Shown: positions 1 to 8,776 of the stretch, in pieces
How the letters are laid out: each line of letters opens with the position of its first letter
Position numbering within the stretch: position 1 is the stretch's first letter
NCBI RefSeq assembly: GCF_014695915.1
Contig: NZ_JACJPF010000050.1
Coordinates: 1 to 64,000 of the forward strand
DNA from: Trichocoleus sp. FACHB-40
Lineage (GTDB): Bacteria; Cyanobacteriota; Cyanobacteriia; Cyanobacteriales; FACHB-T130
Length of the DNA: 64,000 bases
Direction: 5' to 3'
Translations under genes and position numbers: made by a program
The notes under the pieces: model-generated
What the model saw: only the letters and a program-made list of their open reading frames with translations
Database searches by the model: none
What the model was told of the DNA's origin: nothing

Positions 1-99
1 GCCACTCATCACAAGTTATTGGGCTTAGTGAAAGCGGTTCGCCCGCGTCATCGAGAGATTGATGCTCTTACTGGTATCATCTGGGCATCCGCTCCTTAA
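1..99 (+). CDS. C-terminal end of an unidentified protein (partial)
   Basis: Frame 1 is open from the window edge for 32 codons and stops at TAA (97-99). The peptide is basic at first (a KAVRPRHREID stretch) and ends in a short hydrophobic run, GIIWASAP. I do not recognise the family. It could be the tail of a real gene upstream of the window or of a decayed mobile-element gene; the sequence from 100 to 313 holds no gene I can support. Confidence 0.3.
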   Translation, partial: ATHHKLLGLVKAVRPRHREIDALTGIIWASAP

Positions 100-313
100 G
101 TTGACACCAGTGGGCATTGCCATGTCCCTACCAAGGTGGTGAAAACAAAACAACCGCGATGTATTTCTATCCACTTGAGAAACGCTATAGTCCTTGAATC
201 TCTGGCGTGGGCTTTCGTAGATTCTGAGTTGTCGCCTTAGTAAACAACTGAACTACAAAAGCCCTTTCGATTTTTGGCGGAGGTATTGTTTAAAGCAATC
301 GATATCGCAAAAA

Positions 314-1432
314 CTAAGCTTTTTTCAACATCTTACGCTTACCAACCAAGAAACCACCCACAGAAATTAAACCTAACATGGCAGAAGGTTCAGGTACAGA
401 CTCAGATGGGGGTAGCTGATACGTCCGGTTCCAGCTGTAAATGGCAGTGTGAGATGTAGTGTCGCTAATAGAAGCGTCCGCAGCAAAAGCGCCAGAATCT
501 ATTGCTGAGAAGCCGAAAGCATAATCAACCACCCCATTGAAGGTTACTTTGGCAATCTCACTCATTTGGAAGAATTTGCCTTGTTGGACTGATTTTGTGG
601 CTAAAGCGACTATAGCTTGATCCAGAAATATGTTACCTGTGGCGTAACGAGCATCATTTTTTGGCTTTAGATAATTCGGGTTGGGAATTGGCTGCCCAAA
701 AGTAGGGTTAGGTACTGTCTTTCCATTCTGACGAATTGTCTTTATGGGATTTGGAATAGTCTGTCTGGTATCTATATAAAGTCCAGCCCTATCCAAGTGT
801 CCAACCAGGTCAATTTGTAATTTACCTGTTTGGTCATCCAGCGCCACAGCGCCGACGTTAGGATCTCCAGCACTGTACAGACCTTTTGTTTTCAGTGTAT
901 CCAGCATCAAATTATATTGATCCGCAGTCGGTGAGGCTGGTAGCAGGGAAGCGTAAGCGCCGAGGAAGCCGTCTAGCCAGCCCTTTGCCAATTTCTCATC
1001 TTGCCAATCTTCTTGTACGACAGTCTCGACTTTAACTGTATTTTTTCCTAGATTGGCAGTGAATCCAACTCTTTGAGGGTTTTCACTTCCATACCAAAAC
1101 TCAACGTTGGTGGCGGCGCTGTCATCGGTTAAAGCTTGGGTTGCTTTATTAATGTCATCTCTGGTGATGTCATTTAAAAGTTGTCTTTCAATCCCATTGA
1201 CAGTTTTATATTGAGTATCTCCAAAAAGGTAGGTCTGAAGTTGGGGTTTGTCCTGGTAAGTGCTGAACTGAATATTACTAGGTTTGAGTGTTGTAGCGAA
1301 GGCTGGGTTAGATGCGATCGCGCTTACACCTACAACCGAGGCACTAATTAGTAATTTCTCGATTGCCTTTAGCATACGGGTTTGCTTGGAAAATTCCTGG
1401 TTGTTCAGTCTTTTGGAAGAACCTATTAACAT
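314..1432 (-). CDS. PEP-CTERM sorting-domain exported protein
   Basis: 372 aa. An N-terminal signal peptide (hydrophobic LLISASVVGVSAIA, likely cleaved after NPAFA) is followed by a soluble domain with a WYGSENPQRVGF stretch. It ends in a classic PEP-CTERM tripartite tail: VPEPS, a hydrophobic helix, then basic GKRKMLKK. Such tails are recognised by exosortase after secretion, so the product is probably cell-surface or extracellular. The mature domain resembles a cyanobacterial PEP-CTERM family of unknown function (I think of NF038130, from memory only). The chosen start has an AAGGT ribosome site about 7 nt upstream; an internal Met at residue 20 begins the signal peptide proper but lacks one. 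No exosortase gene lies in this window. Confidence 0.8.
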   Translation of the reverse strand: MLIGSSKRLNNQEFSKQTRMLKAIEKLLISASVVGVSAIASNPAFATTLKPSNIQFSTYQDKPQLQTYLFGDTQYKTVNGIERQLLNDITRDDINKATQALTDDSAATNVEFWYGSENPQRVGFTANLGKNTVKVETVVQEDWQDEKLAKGWLDGFLGAYASLLPASPTADQYNLMLDTLKTKGLYSAGDPNVGAVALDDQTGKLQIDLVGHLDRAGLYIDTRQTIPNPIKTIRQNGKTVPNPTFGQPIPNPNYLKPKNDARYATGNIFLDQAIVALATKSVQQGKFFQMSEIAKVTFNGVVDYAFGFSAIDSGAFAADASISDTTSHTAIYSWNRTYQLPPSESVPEPSAMLGLISVGGFLVGKRKMLKKA

Positions 1433-1729
1433 GACTTGACCTTTTTAAAGTTAACTAAGGTGGGATATAGCCTGTCTGAGGATTCTCACTTTAAATGTGG
1501 GTTCCTCACACCGGAGTTGCTTTTGTCTGCATTACTCTCGGCGAGGATTTCTCTCACAGGTCATGTCAATTGTAGAAATTCCCAAAGCTGAATAGGCAAA
1601 TTTAGCGTGAACTGTTGTCACGCCTGAGTAAAGAATTGAACAGGTTTTTACAAGCTATTTACCAGTATTAATACTTGAGTACGTAAACTGGTTTTAACTC
1701 AAAAATAATGGCTATTTATTTACGTGTAA

Positions 1730-2899
1730 TTACTTGCGTAAAAACAACGATGCCCGTTCCACCGCAGTTTGCAAAATTGCTGGATCGTGTACCAAGGCGA
1801 AGCGCACATAACCTTCCCCAGATTTCCCAAACCCGGCACCGGGGGAAGCAGCAACACCAGTAATTTTTACTAGCTGGCTGCAAAATCCGATGGAATCGTT
1901 TGCCCAAAGTTGAGGCAACTTAGCCCATACGTACATGGTGGCACCTGGGGTAGGAACCTCCCAGCCAATCCTGTGAAGCGCTTTAACGAAGGTATCCCGA
2001 CGTTGGCGAAAGGTTTCAACTGCTGCCTTTACACCTTCTTGCGGGCCATTAAGGGCAGCGATCGCGCCATTCAAAATTCCCCCGTATTGGTTAAAATCAA
2101 TTGCCGCTTTTACCTGACGCAAGGCGCGAATCAGCTGAGCATTTCCAATTGCGTAGCCAATGCGGAAGCCGCCCATATTGTAGGACTTGGACATAGTAAA
2201 AAACTCAATCGAGACGCTTTTATCGGGGTCGGCTTGCAAAATTGAGGGAACCGCTACGTCTTCAAATACTAGATCGGCGTAAGGAAAATCGTGAACCAAC
2301 ACGAGATTATGCTGCTGGCAAAAAGCAACTGCTGACTGAAAGAAAGATAAAGGCGCGATCGCAGTCGTGGGATTATGGGGATAGCTCAGTACCATCATCC
2401 GTGACTCTTGCAAAACTGGCAGGGGGATTTCTTCAAATACGGGCAAAAATCCATTTTCTGCCCGTATTGGCATCGGATAGATTTGGCCGCCAGCCAAGTA
2501 CACTCCCCCAGCATGAGAAGGATAACCAGGGTCAAGCAATAAGGCAAAATCCCCTGGATTCAGTACCGCTAAGGGTAAATGGGCGGTGCCTTCCTGAGAA
2601 CCAATTAGAGGCAGCACCTCAGTTTCTGGATCGACAGGAATACCGTATTTCTGCGTATACCAGTTAGCGGCGGCTTGACGAAAAGCTTGAGTTCCATGAA
2701 AAAGTAAGTAGCCGTGGGTACTCTGGTCAGATAGAGATTGCGCGATCGCATCGATGATATGAGTCGATGTCGGTAAATCAGAAGAACCCAGCGACAGATC
2801 AATTATCTCCTGTCCAGCGGCCCTAGCTTTTGCCTTCGCCCGATCCATATCAGCAAAGACATTTGATTGCAGTGGTTGTAAACGCTTGGCAAACTGCAT
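1730..2899 (-). CDS. PLP-dependent class I/II aminotransferase (LL-DAP/aspartate aminotransferase type)
   Basis: 389 aa, full length for fold-type I aminotransferases. The PLP-binding lysine lies in SKSYNMGGFRIG (K238). Substrate and cofactor segments are visible: DLSLGSSDLPT near residue 34, PGYPSH near 124, and YPHNPTTA near 173. It transfers amino groups in cytoplasmic amino-acid metabolism. Close cyanobacterial relatives are usually annotated as LL-diaminopimelate or aspartate aminotransferase, but the substrate cannot be read from sequence. It lies 66 bp downstream of the thioredoxin gene on the same strand, separated by a palindromic repeat, so the two may be cotranscribed. Confidence 0.85.
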   Translation of the reverse strand: MQFAKRLQPLQSNVFADMDRAKAKARAAGQEIIDLSLGSSDLPTSTHIIDAIAQSLSDQSTHGYLLFHGTQAFRQAAANWYTQKYGIPVDPETEVLPLIGSQEGTAHLPLAVLNPGDFALLLDPGYPSHAGGVYLAGGQIYPMPIRAENGFLPVFEEIPLPVLQESRMMVLSYPHNPTTAIAPLSFFQSAVAFCQQHNLVLVHDFPYADLVFEDVAVPSILQADPDKSVSIEFFTMSKSYNMGGFRIGYAIGNAQLIRALRQVKAAIDFNQYGGILNGAIAALNGPQEGVKAAVETFRQRRDTFVKALHRIGWEVPTPGATMYVWAKLPQLWANDSIGFCSQLVKITGVAASPGAGFGKSGEGYVRFALVHDPAILQTAVERASLFLRK

Positions 2900-2918
2900 A
2901 TTTAATCCTTTGTCCTTT

Positions 2919-2961
2919 GCTAATAGCTAATGGCTTTTAACAATTAGCCATTAACTATTAG
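2919..2961. repeat. Dispersed intergenic palindrome, AATTAGC family, copy A
   Basis: Left arm CTAATAGCTAATGGCT (2920-2935) pairs with AGCCATTAACTATTAG (2946-2961) with one mismatch. The core TAATGGCTTTTAACAATTAG recurs at 20988, 43130 and, in variant form, at 21610 and 23798. It sits between trx and the aminotransferase gene. Confidence 0.7.
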
Positions 2962-2965
2962 TCAT

Positions 2966-3292
2966 TTACAAGTGAGTTTCCAGCATACTCATCAATGTCT
3001 GTTTCCCAATGGCTCCCTCGTGAGATTCAATCACCTCACTGTCCTTAAACAGCCTGAGAGCTGGCAGACCTTCCACTTTGTACTTTGCCACAGTTTCGGG
3101 ATTGGGGTCGCTTTCCATTTTCACGACCTTGAGGCGATCGCCATAAGTATCGGCAGCTGCTTGCACTGTTGGCGATACCAGGCGACAAGGGCCGCACCAC
3201 GCAGCCCAAAAGTACACGAGTACAGGCTGCGCTGCTTTCAGGACTTCCGTTTCAAATTCGGTATCTGTAATAGAAATAACACTGCTGCTCAT
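2966..3292 (-). CDS. Thioredoxin
   Basis: 108 aa, the usual thioredoxin length. The redox motif WCGPCR carries C33 and C36, and the cis-proline loop is present (GLPALRLF). It reduces protein disulfides in the cytoplasm, fed by thioredoxin reductase. The N-terminus is of the type found in cyanobacterial thioredoxins other than the main m-type TrxA, so I leave the symbol blank. First gene of a probable two-gene unit with the aminotransferase. Confidence 0.9.
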   Translation of the reverse strand: MSSSVISITDTEFETEVLKAAQPVLVYFWAAWCGPCRLVSPTVQAAADTYGDRLKVVKMESDPNPETVAKYKVEGLPALRLFKDSEVIESHEGAIGKQTLMSMLETHL

Positions 3293-3575
3293 CGCAACCT
3301 ACCATCTGACACTATTTTGATTGCACTAACCCATTAGGCAGGTATTAACCCTGCTGCTTGTTGTTTCTACAATAGACCGAATTTTACCCTGAAAAAAGTA
3401 CAGGCGGTGTTTTCCGGTCTGTAGGAGTTTCGCTTCAGCCAAGGAAAGTACATAGTAACCCGCTTCTATCGCTCAGGGTAGAGTCATTGCCCTTACATTT
3501 ATTCTAATTTTTGGATAGTCAAGCTTGTTCAACGCCAAAAAAAGCAGCTTTAAAATTCATTATTAAAACAAAGCA

Positions 3576-4460
3576 ATGTTCTTTCAAAGAGTTTGTCTCA
3601 CACTCGCCAAGGCGTTTATTTACACATTTCCTGTAACTTTACTTGCTCTGTTGCCTGATGGGGCAATAGCGGTAAGCTTGTCTGGGGATAGCGATTCGCC
3701 CAACACTTCACGCACTGCGATCGCGTTATTTACCGGATTCGGCGAAGACCCTGCTAATCCGCAGACTGGTTTGAATATACTTAATACCTTACTACAGAAC
3801 CAGTTTGGGGGTAATTCTGTTCGCCCCTTCGACAGCAGAGTTTTTACATACGCGCAGTCAAGCGACGCATTAAACTATCTCCAAAGTTTTGATAACCTGA
3901 CTTCTATAGGGATAATCGGATACAGCTTAGGCGGAAATGCAGCCTCTGTGTTTGCTAAAAATTTTCCAGCCCCCCAGCCAATTAATCTGCTAGTTCAAAT
4001 TGATTCCGTGGGTATTTCTGATGATAAAGTACCGGACAATGTGAGCAAAGGATTTAATTATTTTCAGCGAAATCCCAGCTATCCGGGCGGCTCCATAACA
4101 CAAAAAGTTATAGAAAGGGCAGTAACGCTAGCGGTACAAAAAAATGTTAAGGGTGCTGATAATGTAAATGTTGAGGAACTGTTCAACGACCAAAGCATCG
4201 TTCACATCGGCATTGATAATGACGTGCGTTTGCATCAACTAATTGCCAACAACGTCAATGATTTTTTAATTAATCCTTTGACTCCTGTTCCTGAATCTAC
4301 TTTTGCTTTTAGACAAAATAGTTTTAGTAACCAAGCTAGTGTTTCAGCCGCCGATGTACCCGAAGCTTCTACTACATTAGGTGTTGTAATGTTTGGTGTC
4401 TTCGGTGTCGGTTCATTGCTAAAACGCCATCAGCAACAGAAAGATAAGGTTGATAATTAA
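3576..4460 (+). CDS. Exported alpha/beta-hydrolase-like protein with PEP-CTERM tail
   Basis: 294 aa. A signal peptide (hydrophobic segment, residues 7-30) precedes an alpha/beta-hydrolase-like domain with a G-x-S-x-G nucleophile elbow, GYSLGG, and a HIGIDND segment that may carry the acidic and histidine residues. The protein ends with a PEP-CTERM tail: VPEAS, hydrophobic helix, KRHQQQK. A secreted lipase- or esterase-like enzyme is a reasonable inference; the substrate is unknown. This is the second PEP-CTERM protein within 5 kb, but the mature domains are unrelated. The ATG at 3576 has no strong ribosome-binding site. Confidence 0.75.
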   Translation: MFFQRVCLTLAKAFIYTFPVTLLALLPDGAIAVSLSGDSDSPNTSRTAIALFTGFGEDPANPQTGLNILNTLLQNQFGGNSVRPFDSRVFTYAQSSDALNYLQSFDNLTSIGIIGYSLGGNAASVFAKNFPAPQPINLLVQIDSVGISDDKVPDNVSKGFNYFQRNPSYPGGSITQKVIERAVTLAVQKNVKGADNVNVEELFNDQSIVHIGIDNDVRLHQLIANNVNDFLINPLTPVPESTFAFRQNSFSNQASVSAADVPEASTTLGVVMFGVFGVGSLLKRHQQQKDKVDN

Positions 4461-4586
4461 TAATTTTTCATCTGGTTCAACTGCTTGTTGAATATTGATT
4501 TCAAGCTGTTTTAACAGTTTTGAGCTTTGAGCTGGAAATTTATTTCCCCGCTCTTCAGGTAAGAAACCCTACATTATAAAGCAAAA

Positions 4587-4614
4587 GTTGGGTAACGCGA
4601 TCGCATTACCCAAC
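4587..4614. terminator. Hairpin after the PEP-CTERM hydrolase gene
   Basis: Arms GTTGGGTAA (4587-4595) and TTACCCAAC (4606-4614) flank a loop carrying HIP1. There is no U-tract, so a termination role is only suggested. The right arm abuts the MITE and contributes to its flanking direct repeat. Confidence 0.4.
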
Positions 4615-4615
4615 C

Positions 4616-4707
4616 AGGACTTACGCAGTTAATTAGTGAATGCCTGATTCTGTCGTAGGGGCATGGCATTGCCATGCCCCTACAGCGTGTTGACGTGCGT
4701 AAGCCCT
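4616..4707. mobile_element. 92-bp MITE-like element, copy 1
   Basis: Terminal inverted repeats are AGGACTTACGCA (4616-4627) and TGCGTAAGCCCT (4696-4707), with one mismatch between them. A central hairpin, GTAGGGGCATGGC / GCCATGCCCCTAC (4655-4683), fills the middle. The 5-bp sequence CCAAC occurs on both sides (4610-4614 and 4709-4713), each one base outside the terminal repeats, as expected for a target-site duplication. A reverse-complement copy differing at about one base lies at 62501-62592. It has no coding capacity and would depend on a transposase encoded elsewhere. Confidence 0.8.
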
Positions 4708-4753
4708 ACCAACCTATAATCTGACCCTTTTAGCGTCTAAGTAAAGCCTCAGC

Positions 4754-5530
4754 TTAGAGGTTATCCAATTGCTTTTTTAGGTCTTCTAACTCGTTATCAA
4801 CTGCTGAATTAGGTTGCGAGGTAGAAGTTGGTTTAGCTGCTGGTAGTGCGCCTCCTGATGCTGTTGCAGGGCCCAAAGACATCTGAGCTTTCAACGCCGC
4901 CAATTCATCATCAACGTCATTGCCGGATTCCAGCATGGCAAATTGCTCTTCTAAAGCATTGCCAGTGAGTTCTTGCGCTGCTGTGGAACGAGCTTCCAGT
5001 TCCATAACTTTTTCTTCCATGCGCTCAAAGGCTCCCATCGCGCTGCCGGTTCCCAAGCGTCCTACGGTGTTTTGTAGCTGCTCGTTGGCCTTGGCAGCTT
5101 GCGCCCGTGCCTTAAGCATATCCTTCTTGGTCTTGGCTTCAGAAATCTTACTTTCTAGAGCAATTAAGTTGCGCTTGAGGGCATCCACCTGAGTCGTTTG
5201 CTGATCCAGGCTGGTTTTCAGGGTGCCAGCAGTTTCAGCATATGTCTTCTTGCGTACCAGCGCCTCTCTAGCAAGATTCTCATCGCCTTTTTGGATAGCC
5301 ATCTGAGCGCGTTGTTGCCAGTTGTTTGCTTCGGTTTGGTTTTGGTTATACTGTTGCTGAGTCCGCTTTTGTCCGGCAATGGATCTGGCAACTGCCTGAC
5401 GCAACTGCACTAGGTCTTCCTGCATATCGATGATAGACTGCTCCAGAATCTTTTCTGGGTCTTCAGCCTTGCTCACCACGTCGTTTAGGTTGGCTCTGAC
5501 GACTCGGCTAATGCGATCAAATAATCCCAT
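4754..5530 (-). CDS. vipp1: VIPP1/IM30, thylakoid membrane maintenance protein
   Basis: 258 aa PspA/IM30 family protein. The N-terminus MGLFDRISRVVRANLND forms the amphipathic membrane-binding helix, followed by a long coiled-coil hairpin (about residues 25-190) with the conserved KISEAKTKKDML and AFERMEEKV segments. After a Pro/Ser-rich linker, the C-terminal helix NELEDLKKQLDNL is the extension that distinguishes VIPP1 from PspA. VIPP1 assembles into ESCRT-III-like rings and rods and is needed for thylakoid biogenesis. A paralogue lies 246 bp away on the same strand. Confidence 0.9.
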   Translation of the reverse strand: MGLFDRISRVVRANLNDVVSKAEDPEKILEQSIIDMQEDLVQLRQAVARSIAGQKRTQQQYNQNQTEANNWQQRAQMAIQKGDENLAREALVRKKTYAETAGTLKTSLDQQTTQVDALKRNLIALESKISEAKTKKDMLKARAQAAKANEQLQNTVGRLGTGSAMGAFERMEEKVMELEARSTAAQELTGNALEEQFAMLESGNDVDDELAALKAQMSLGPATASGGALPAAKPTSTSQPNSAVDNELEDLKKQLDNL

Positions 5531-5776
5531 GACGCTGTTTATCCTCTTGGCGTGTACTAAAGTAGGTATTTTGCAGGCTCTATGGAGTAGAAAAGAGCAA
5601 GTTCAATTTAGTAGATCAGTTTTTCCGTTGGTTATGCTGTCGGCAATTCTTGGTAACACCATTTCCAGTCTAGGGTGGTATGCAAAAATGACTCACACAA
5701 CCTTTAGGAATTGTTAAAGACCGATCGCTTTTCTTTCTAGTCTAGAAACTTCACCACAAAATCGGTAGCTTCCAGA

Positions 5777-6535
5777 TCAAGAACTTTCCAACTGGGAGCG
5801 GATTTTTTGTAATTCAGGATCTAAGCTAGGATCTGAGTTGGCGCTTTGAGTAGACGGCAATTGCGGTGTCTGGGTGCCTTGACCGAGTTGAGCTTTCATG
5901 GCGGTTAATTCGGTGTCGATTTCACCAGCATCTTCCAGCGTCAGAAATTTCTTTTGCAAATCGTCAGTTCCGAGTTCAGCGATCGCTTCACTTTGTGCTT
6001 CTAGTTGCAAAACTTTATCTTCCATCCGCTCGAAGGCGGTCAGGGTACTGGTCGTATTCACGCCGCCGATCATTTCGTTAATTTTCGCACTAGCTTGGGC
6101 AGAACGAGCGCGAGCGATGTACATATCTTTTTTGGTTCTGGCTTCGGAGATTTTTGCTTCTAGCGATCGCATATCTTGTTTGAGCCGGTTAACCATCTGG
6201 CTTTGCTGGTCTATTTGCTCGCGCATTGCCTCTGCTGTTTCTTGATAACCTTTGCGCTTGGTCAAAGCTTGTCTGGCTAAGTTCTCGTCGCCTTTTGAGA
6301 GTGCTAGTTGGGCGCGCTCATACCATTCAGAGGCGGTGTTTTCCGCTTGAGAGTATTGGCGCTCAGTACGTTTTTGAGTAGCGATCGCTTGAGCCACAGC
6401 TTGGCGCAGTTGAATCAAATTCTCCTGCATTTCCAAAACCGTTTCTTCCAACACTTTTTCTGGATCTTCCGCTTTTCCAATCAAATTGGTAATGTTGGCT
6501 CGAATTACTCGCAGAATGCGGTCGATCAATCCCAT
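5777..6535 (-). CDS. PspA/IM30 family protein, paralogue of the adjacent VIPP1
   Basis: 252 aa, same architecture as its neighbour: amphipathic start MGLIDRILRVIRANITN, coiled-coil with KISEARTKKDMY and AFERMEDKV. It also has a short C-terminal segment after a linker (DPELQKIRSQLESS) that is less like the canonical VIPP1 tail. It probably acts at the cytoplasmic membrane in envelope stress, as PspA does, but a VIPP1-like role is possible. The tandem arrangement suggests duplication. Transcription runs towards vipp1, so cotranscription is possible across 246 bp. Confidence 0.85.
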   Translation of the reverse strand: MGLIDRILRVIRANITNLIGKAEDPEKVLEETVLEMQENLIQLRQAVAQAIATQKRTERQYSQAENTASEWYERAQLALSKGDENLARQALTKRKGYQETAEAMREQIDQQSQMVNRLKQDMRSLEAKISEARTKKDMYIARARSAQASAKINEMIGGVNTTSTLTAFERMEDKVLQLEAQSEAIAELGTDDLQKKFLTLEDAGEIDTELTAMKAQLGQGTQTPQLPSTQSANSDPSLDPELQKIRSQLESS

Positions 6536-6677
6536 CTCAAGTCTCCATTCACGACGCTTGGATTTAGTGTTGGTGGCTCTCCGGTCGGCTACTGAATAAT
6601 CAAGACATTAGCGATCGCGGACACGTTAGAAACGTTAACTGAATGCTATGTCACCTACAAAGCTTGCCACCTCCAGC

Positions 6678-7979
6678 TTAAGGCTGATAGACCGATGCAG
6701 AAATCCCTTGTTTTTCAAGTTCTGTCACCAATGTTTTAGCCTGAGAATCTTTTTTAAAGGCTCCCAGATAAATTTGGGTTCCTTGCGGTGACATATAGGC
6801 ATCAGGTACAACTTTCCGCGCCTCCTCAAAGGAGGATGGCCCGTTGTATTTCACTACCACATAGTAGAACCCTTCCGGATTCGGTGGGGCAGGTTCCGTT
6901 GCTGTTGGGGAAGCGCTTGGTTGTGCCGAGGGAGTTGTGGCAGCAACAGGCGATCGCGCGGGCAACACTGGTAGAGGGGCGGGGGGTTTAACTGGAACTA
7001 TCGCCCCAGTTCCTGACGGCACGCCAGTAGTAGATTCAATAGCAGGAGGATTGGGTAACGGGGCAATCGATGGCACCGATACTTGAGGGCTAGGTACTGC
7101 CACCTGAGGCGTTCTTGATGATGAACTGGGAGTAGGCTTCAACGTACTCAGCGTGTCCAAATTCAAGTCCTTAAATTCATCCGATGAAAGGTCTGGCCCG
7201 TTGGGTTTCCCTGTATCGGTTGCTGGTGAGGCATTAGTTTGGGGAGTCGTTGCTGTCGGACTTTGAGCCACAGTGGGGGTGGATGGCTTCCAGAATCGAT
7301 CTAGTCCCAGAGAACTCAGAGTAGATGGATTTGTCACCACATAGCCCAGCATGGCTGTGGAAAACAGCAAAAGTAACAGGGAACCAACCCCCAAGGGAGT
7401 AAGAATATTGTCCAGAAAACTACGTTGTGACCGAGCTGCCGCTTCTTCCTGTGCCAGACTTCGCAGCAGTTGCTCGGAAGATTCCAGATAGTCATCCGGC
7501 TGGATAGTAGTTGCTGCCTGGTCGATAGGTTCCGGCGGTACTGGCACCTCTGCTGGTGCTGCTTCCGGCGCTCTAGGAATGGGTATTTCTGAGGCGGCGG
7601 CCAAGTTAAAAGACGGCACTGCTGCGCTATGTGTCTCTATCGGCTCCTTGTGGGTTTGTTCAACCGCCTTGATTTCCTGTGCTGCCAGTGGTGGTTCGCT
7701 TGCTGGCGTTGCTGGGGTGGAATAGGCCTCTTTTGGATCTGGCGATGGATTCCTGCCGCCCGTGGCGTTTACGGAAATCATGTCGATGGGTTTGCGAACC
7801 TGGTTGTGACCCATGCCACGAGTTGGCGGCACGCCCCGCCCTGCCCGTTCGCGCCGATATCTGGATAATTCCTCTTCTAGATGCACGTCGAGGCTGCCCA
7901 GAGCCGCCTGCAAGGCTGGGTTGATGGGCTGGGCTGAAGAGGAGCGACTAGATGATTCAACCGAATGACCTTGACTCAT
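6678..7979 (-). CDS. Single-pass membrane protein with SPOR-like C-terminal domain
   Basis: 433 aa. The N-terminal cytoplasmic part (residues 1-190) has the segment ALGSLDVHLEEELSRYRRER followed by Pro/Glu-rich linker. One transmembrane helix (VGSLLLLLFSTAMLGYVV, near residue 200) leads to a long Pro/Ser/Thr-rich periplasmic linker. The last ~65 residues (FYYVVVKYNG ... QIYLGAFKKDSQAKTLVTEL) look like a SPOR-type domain, which binds denuded septal peptidoglycan. A role in division or cell-wall remodelling is inferred. It is upstream of pspA on the same strand, 142 bp away, and divergent from the DciA-like gene. Confidence 0.7.
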   Translation of the reverse strand: MSQGHSVESSSRSSSAQPINPALQAALGSLDVHLEEELSRYRRERAGRGVPPTRGMGHNQVRKPIDMISVNATGGRNPSPDPKEAYSTPATPASEPPLAAQEIKAVEQTHKEPIETHSAAVPSFNLAAASEIPIPRAPEAAPAEVPVPPEPIDQAATTIQPDDYLESSEQLLRSLAQEEAAARSQRSFLDNILTPLGVGSLLLLLFSTAMLGYVVTNPSTLSSLGLDRFWKPSTPTVAQSPTATTPQTNASPATDTGKPNGPDLSSDEFKDLNLDTLSTLKPTPSSSSRTPQVAVPSPQVSVPSIAPLPNPPAIESTTGVPSGTGAIVPVKPPAPLPVLPARSPVAATTPSAQPSASPTATEPAPPNPEGFYYVVVKYNGPSSFEEARKVVPDAYMSPQGTQIYLGAFKKDSQAKTLVTELEKQGISASVYQP

Positions 7980-8140
7980 AGCTGTTGCAACTGACGAATC
8001 TTGGAGAGCTGCTTTGCCTATTCATTAGACGCTTTTTTCGGCTTCTAGGCAACCGTAACCCTAATTTGTAGTCTGTCGTTAGTTCGGTACGATCAAACCT
8101 GATGGCTGATTATTCTGCCATTTAACTCCGGGTTACAACA

Positions 8141-8710
8141 ATGTCTTTTAAATCTCTTAACCATATCTTAGACAGTATCGAAAATCAGGCGGCGTGGCAG
8201 GCTCAACAAGAATTTAAGCGTTTGCTCAAGTGTTGGACTGAGGTGGTGGGGGGGGCGGTGGCAGCCCAGACGCGACCAATTTCGATATCGCGGGGAGTGC
8301 TATCGGTTGCAACGAGCGGTGCTGCTTGGGCGCAAACTCTTACTTTTGAGCGTCAGCGGATTTTGCAAAAGTTGAATGCTAAGTTGAGCAGCCAGTTGGT
8401 GGATATTCGCTTTTCGACGGCTCAGTGGCAGAACAAATCTGTCTCTAGCCGCTCTCCCTATGCTGAGGAACAATCTGTGACTTGGCAAGAGCATCCCAGT
8501 CGGGTTGAGCGGATGTCTTCGGCAGCACTTTCTGGCAAAAAGCCTGAGCTAAAAGAGTCAAAAGCTGCTTTTCAACATTGGGAATCGGTAATGCGGGAGC
8601 GATCGCATCTCTCACCTCTGTGTCCCCAGTGTCAGTGTCCCACACCCCCAGGTGAACTTCAGCGCTGGAACGTTTGCGCTCTGTGTGCCGTCCATAAATG
8701 GCAACGCTAG
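8141..8710 (+). CDS. DUF721 (DciA-like) protein with C-terminal zinc ribbon
   Basis: 189 aa. Residues 1-90 match the DUF721 fold: SLNHILDSIENQ, CWTEVVGGAVAAQTRP, then VLSVATSGAAWAQTLTFERQ. DUF721 proteins include DciA, the ancestral loader or operator of the DnaB replicative helicase, which fits a cyanobacterium lacking DnaC. A second part, unusual for minimal DciA, ends with CPQCQCP...CALC (Cys pairs near 163-183), a probable zinc ribbon. Helicase loading is inferred from the family. Confidence 0.75.
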   Translation: MSFKSLNHILDSIENQAAWQAQQEFKRLLKCWTEVVGGAVAAQTRPISISRGVLSVATSGAAWAQTLTFERQRILQKLNAKLSSQLVDIRFSTAQWQNKSVSSRSPYAEEQSVTWQEHPSRVERMSSAALSGKKPELKESKAAFQHWESVMRERSHLSPLCPQCQCPTPPGELQRWNVCALCAVHKWQR

Positions 8711-8738
8711 TTTTCCTCTGCTATGTTTTTTTTGTTTT

Positions 8739-8776
8739 AAATGTAACTGCTCAGGGTTACTTGGGCAGTTACATTT
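8739..8776 (+). terminator. Hairpin downstream of the DciA-like gene
   Basis: Perfect 12-bp stem, AAATGTAACTGC (8739-8750) with GCAGTTACATTT (8765-8776), around a 14-nt loop, 29 bp after the stop codon and followed by T-rich sequence. Probable intrinsic terminator. Confidence 0.6.

Noticed and set aside
110-131. GGGCATTGCCATGTCCCTAC, similar to the MITE centre
   Set aside because: Only part of the central hairpin is present; no terminal repeats, so a relic cannot be claimed.
1502-1512. TTCCTCACACC, like the Yfr1 small RNA core
   Set aside because: It differs from the ACTCCTCACAC core and has no flanking stem-loops or U-tract in the right places.
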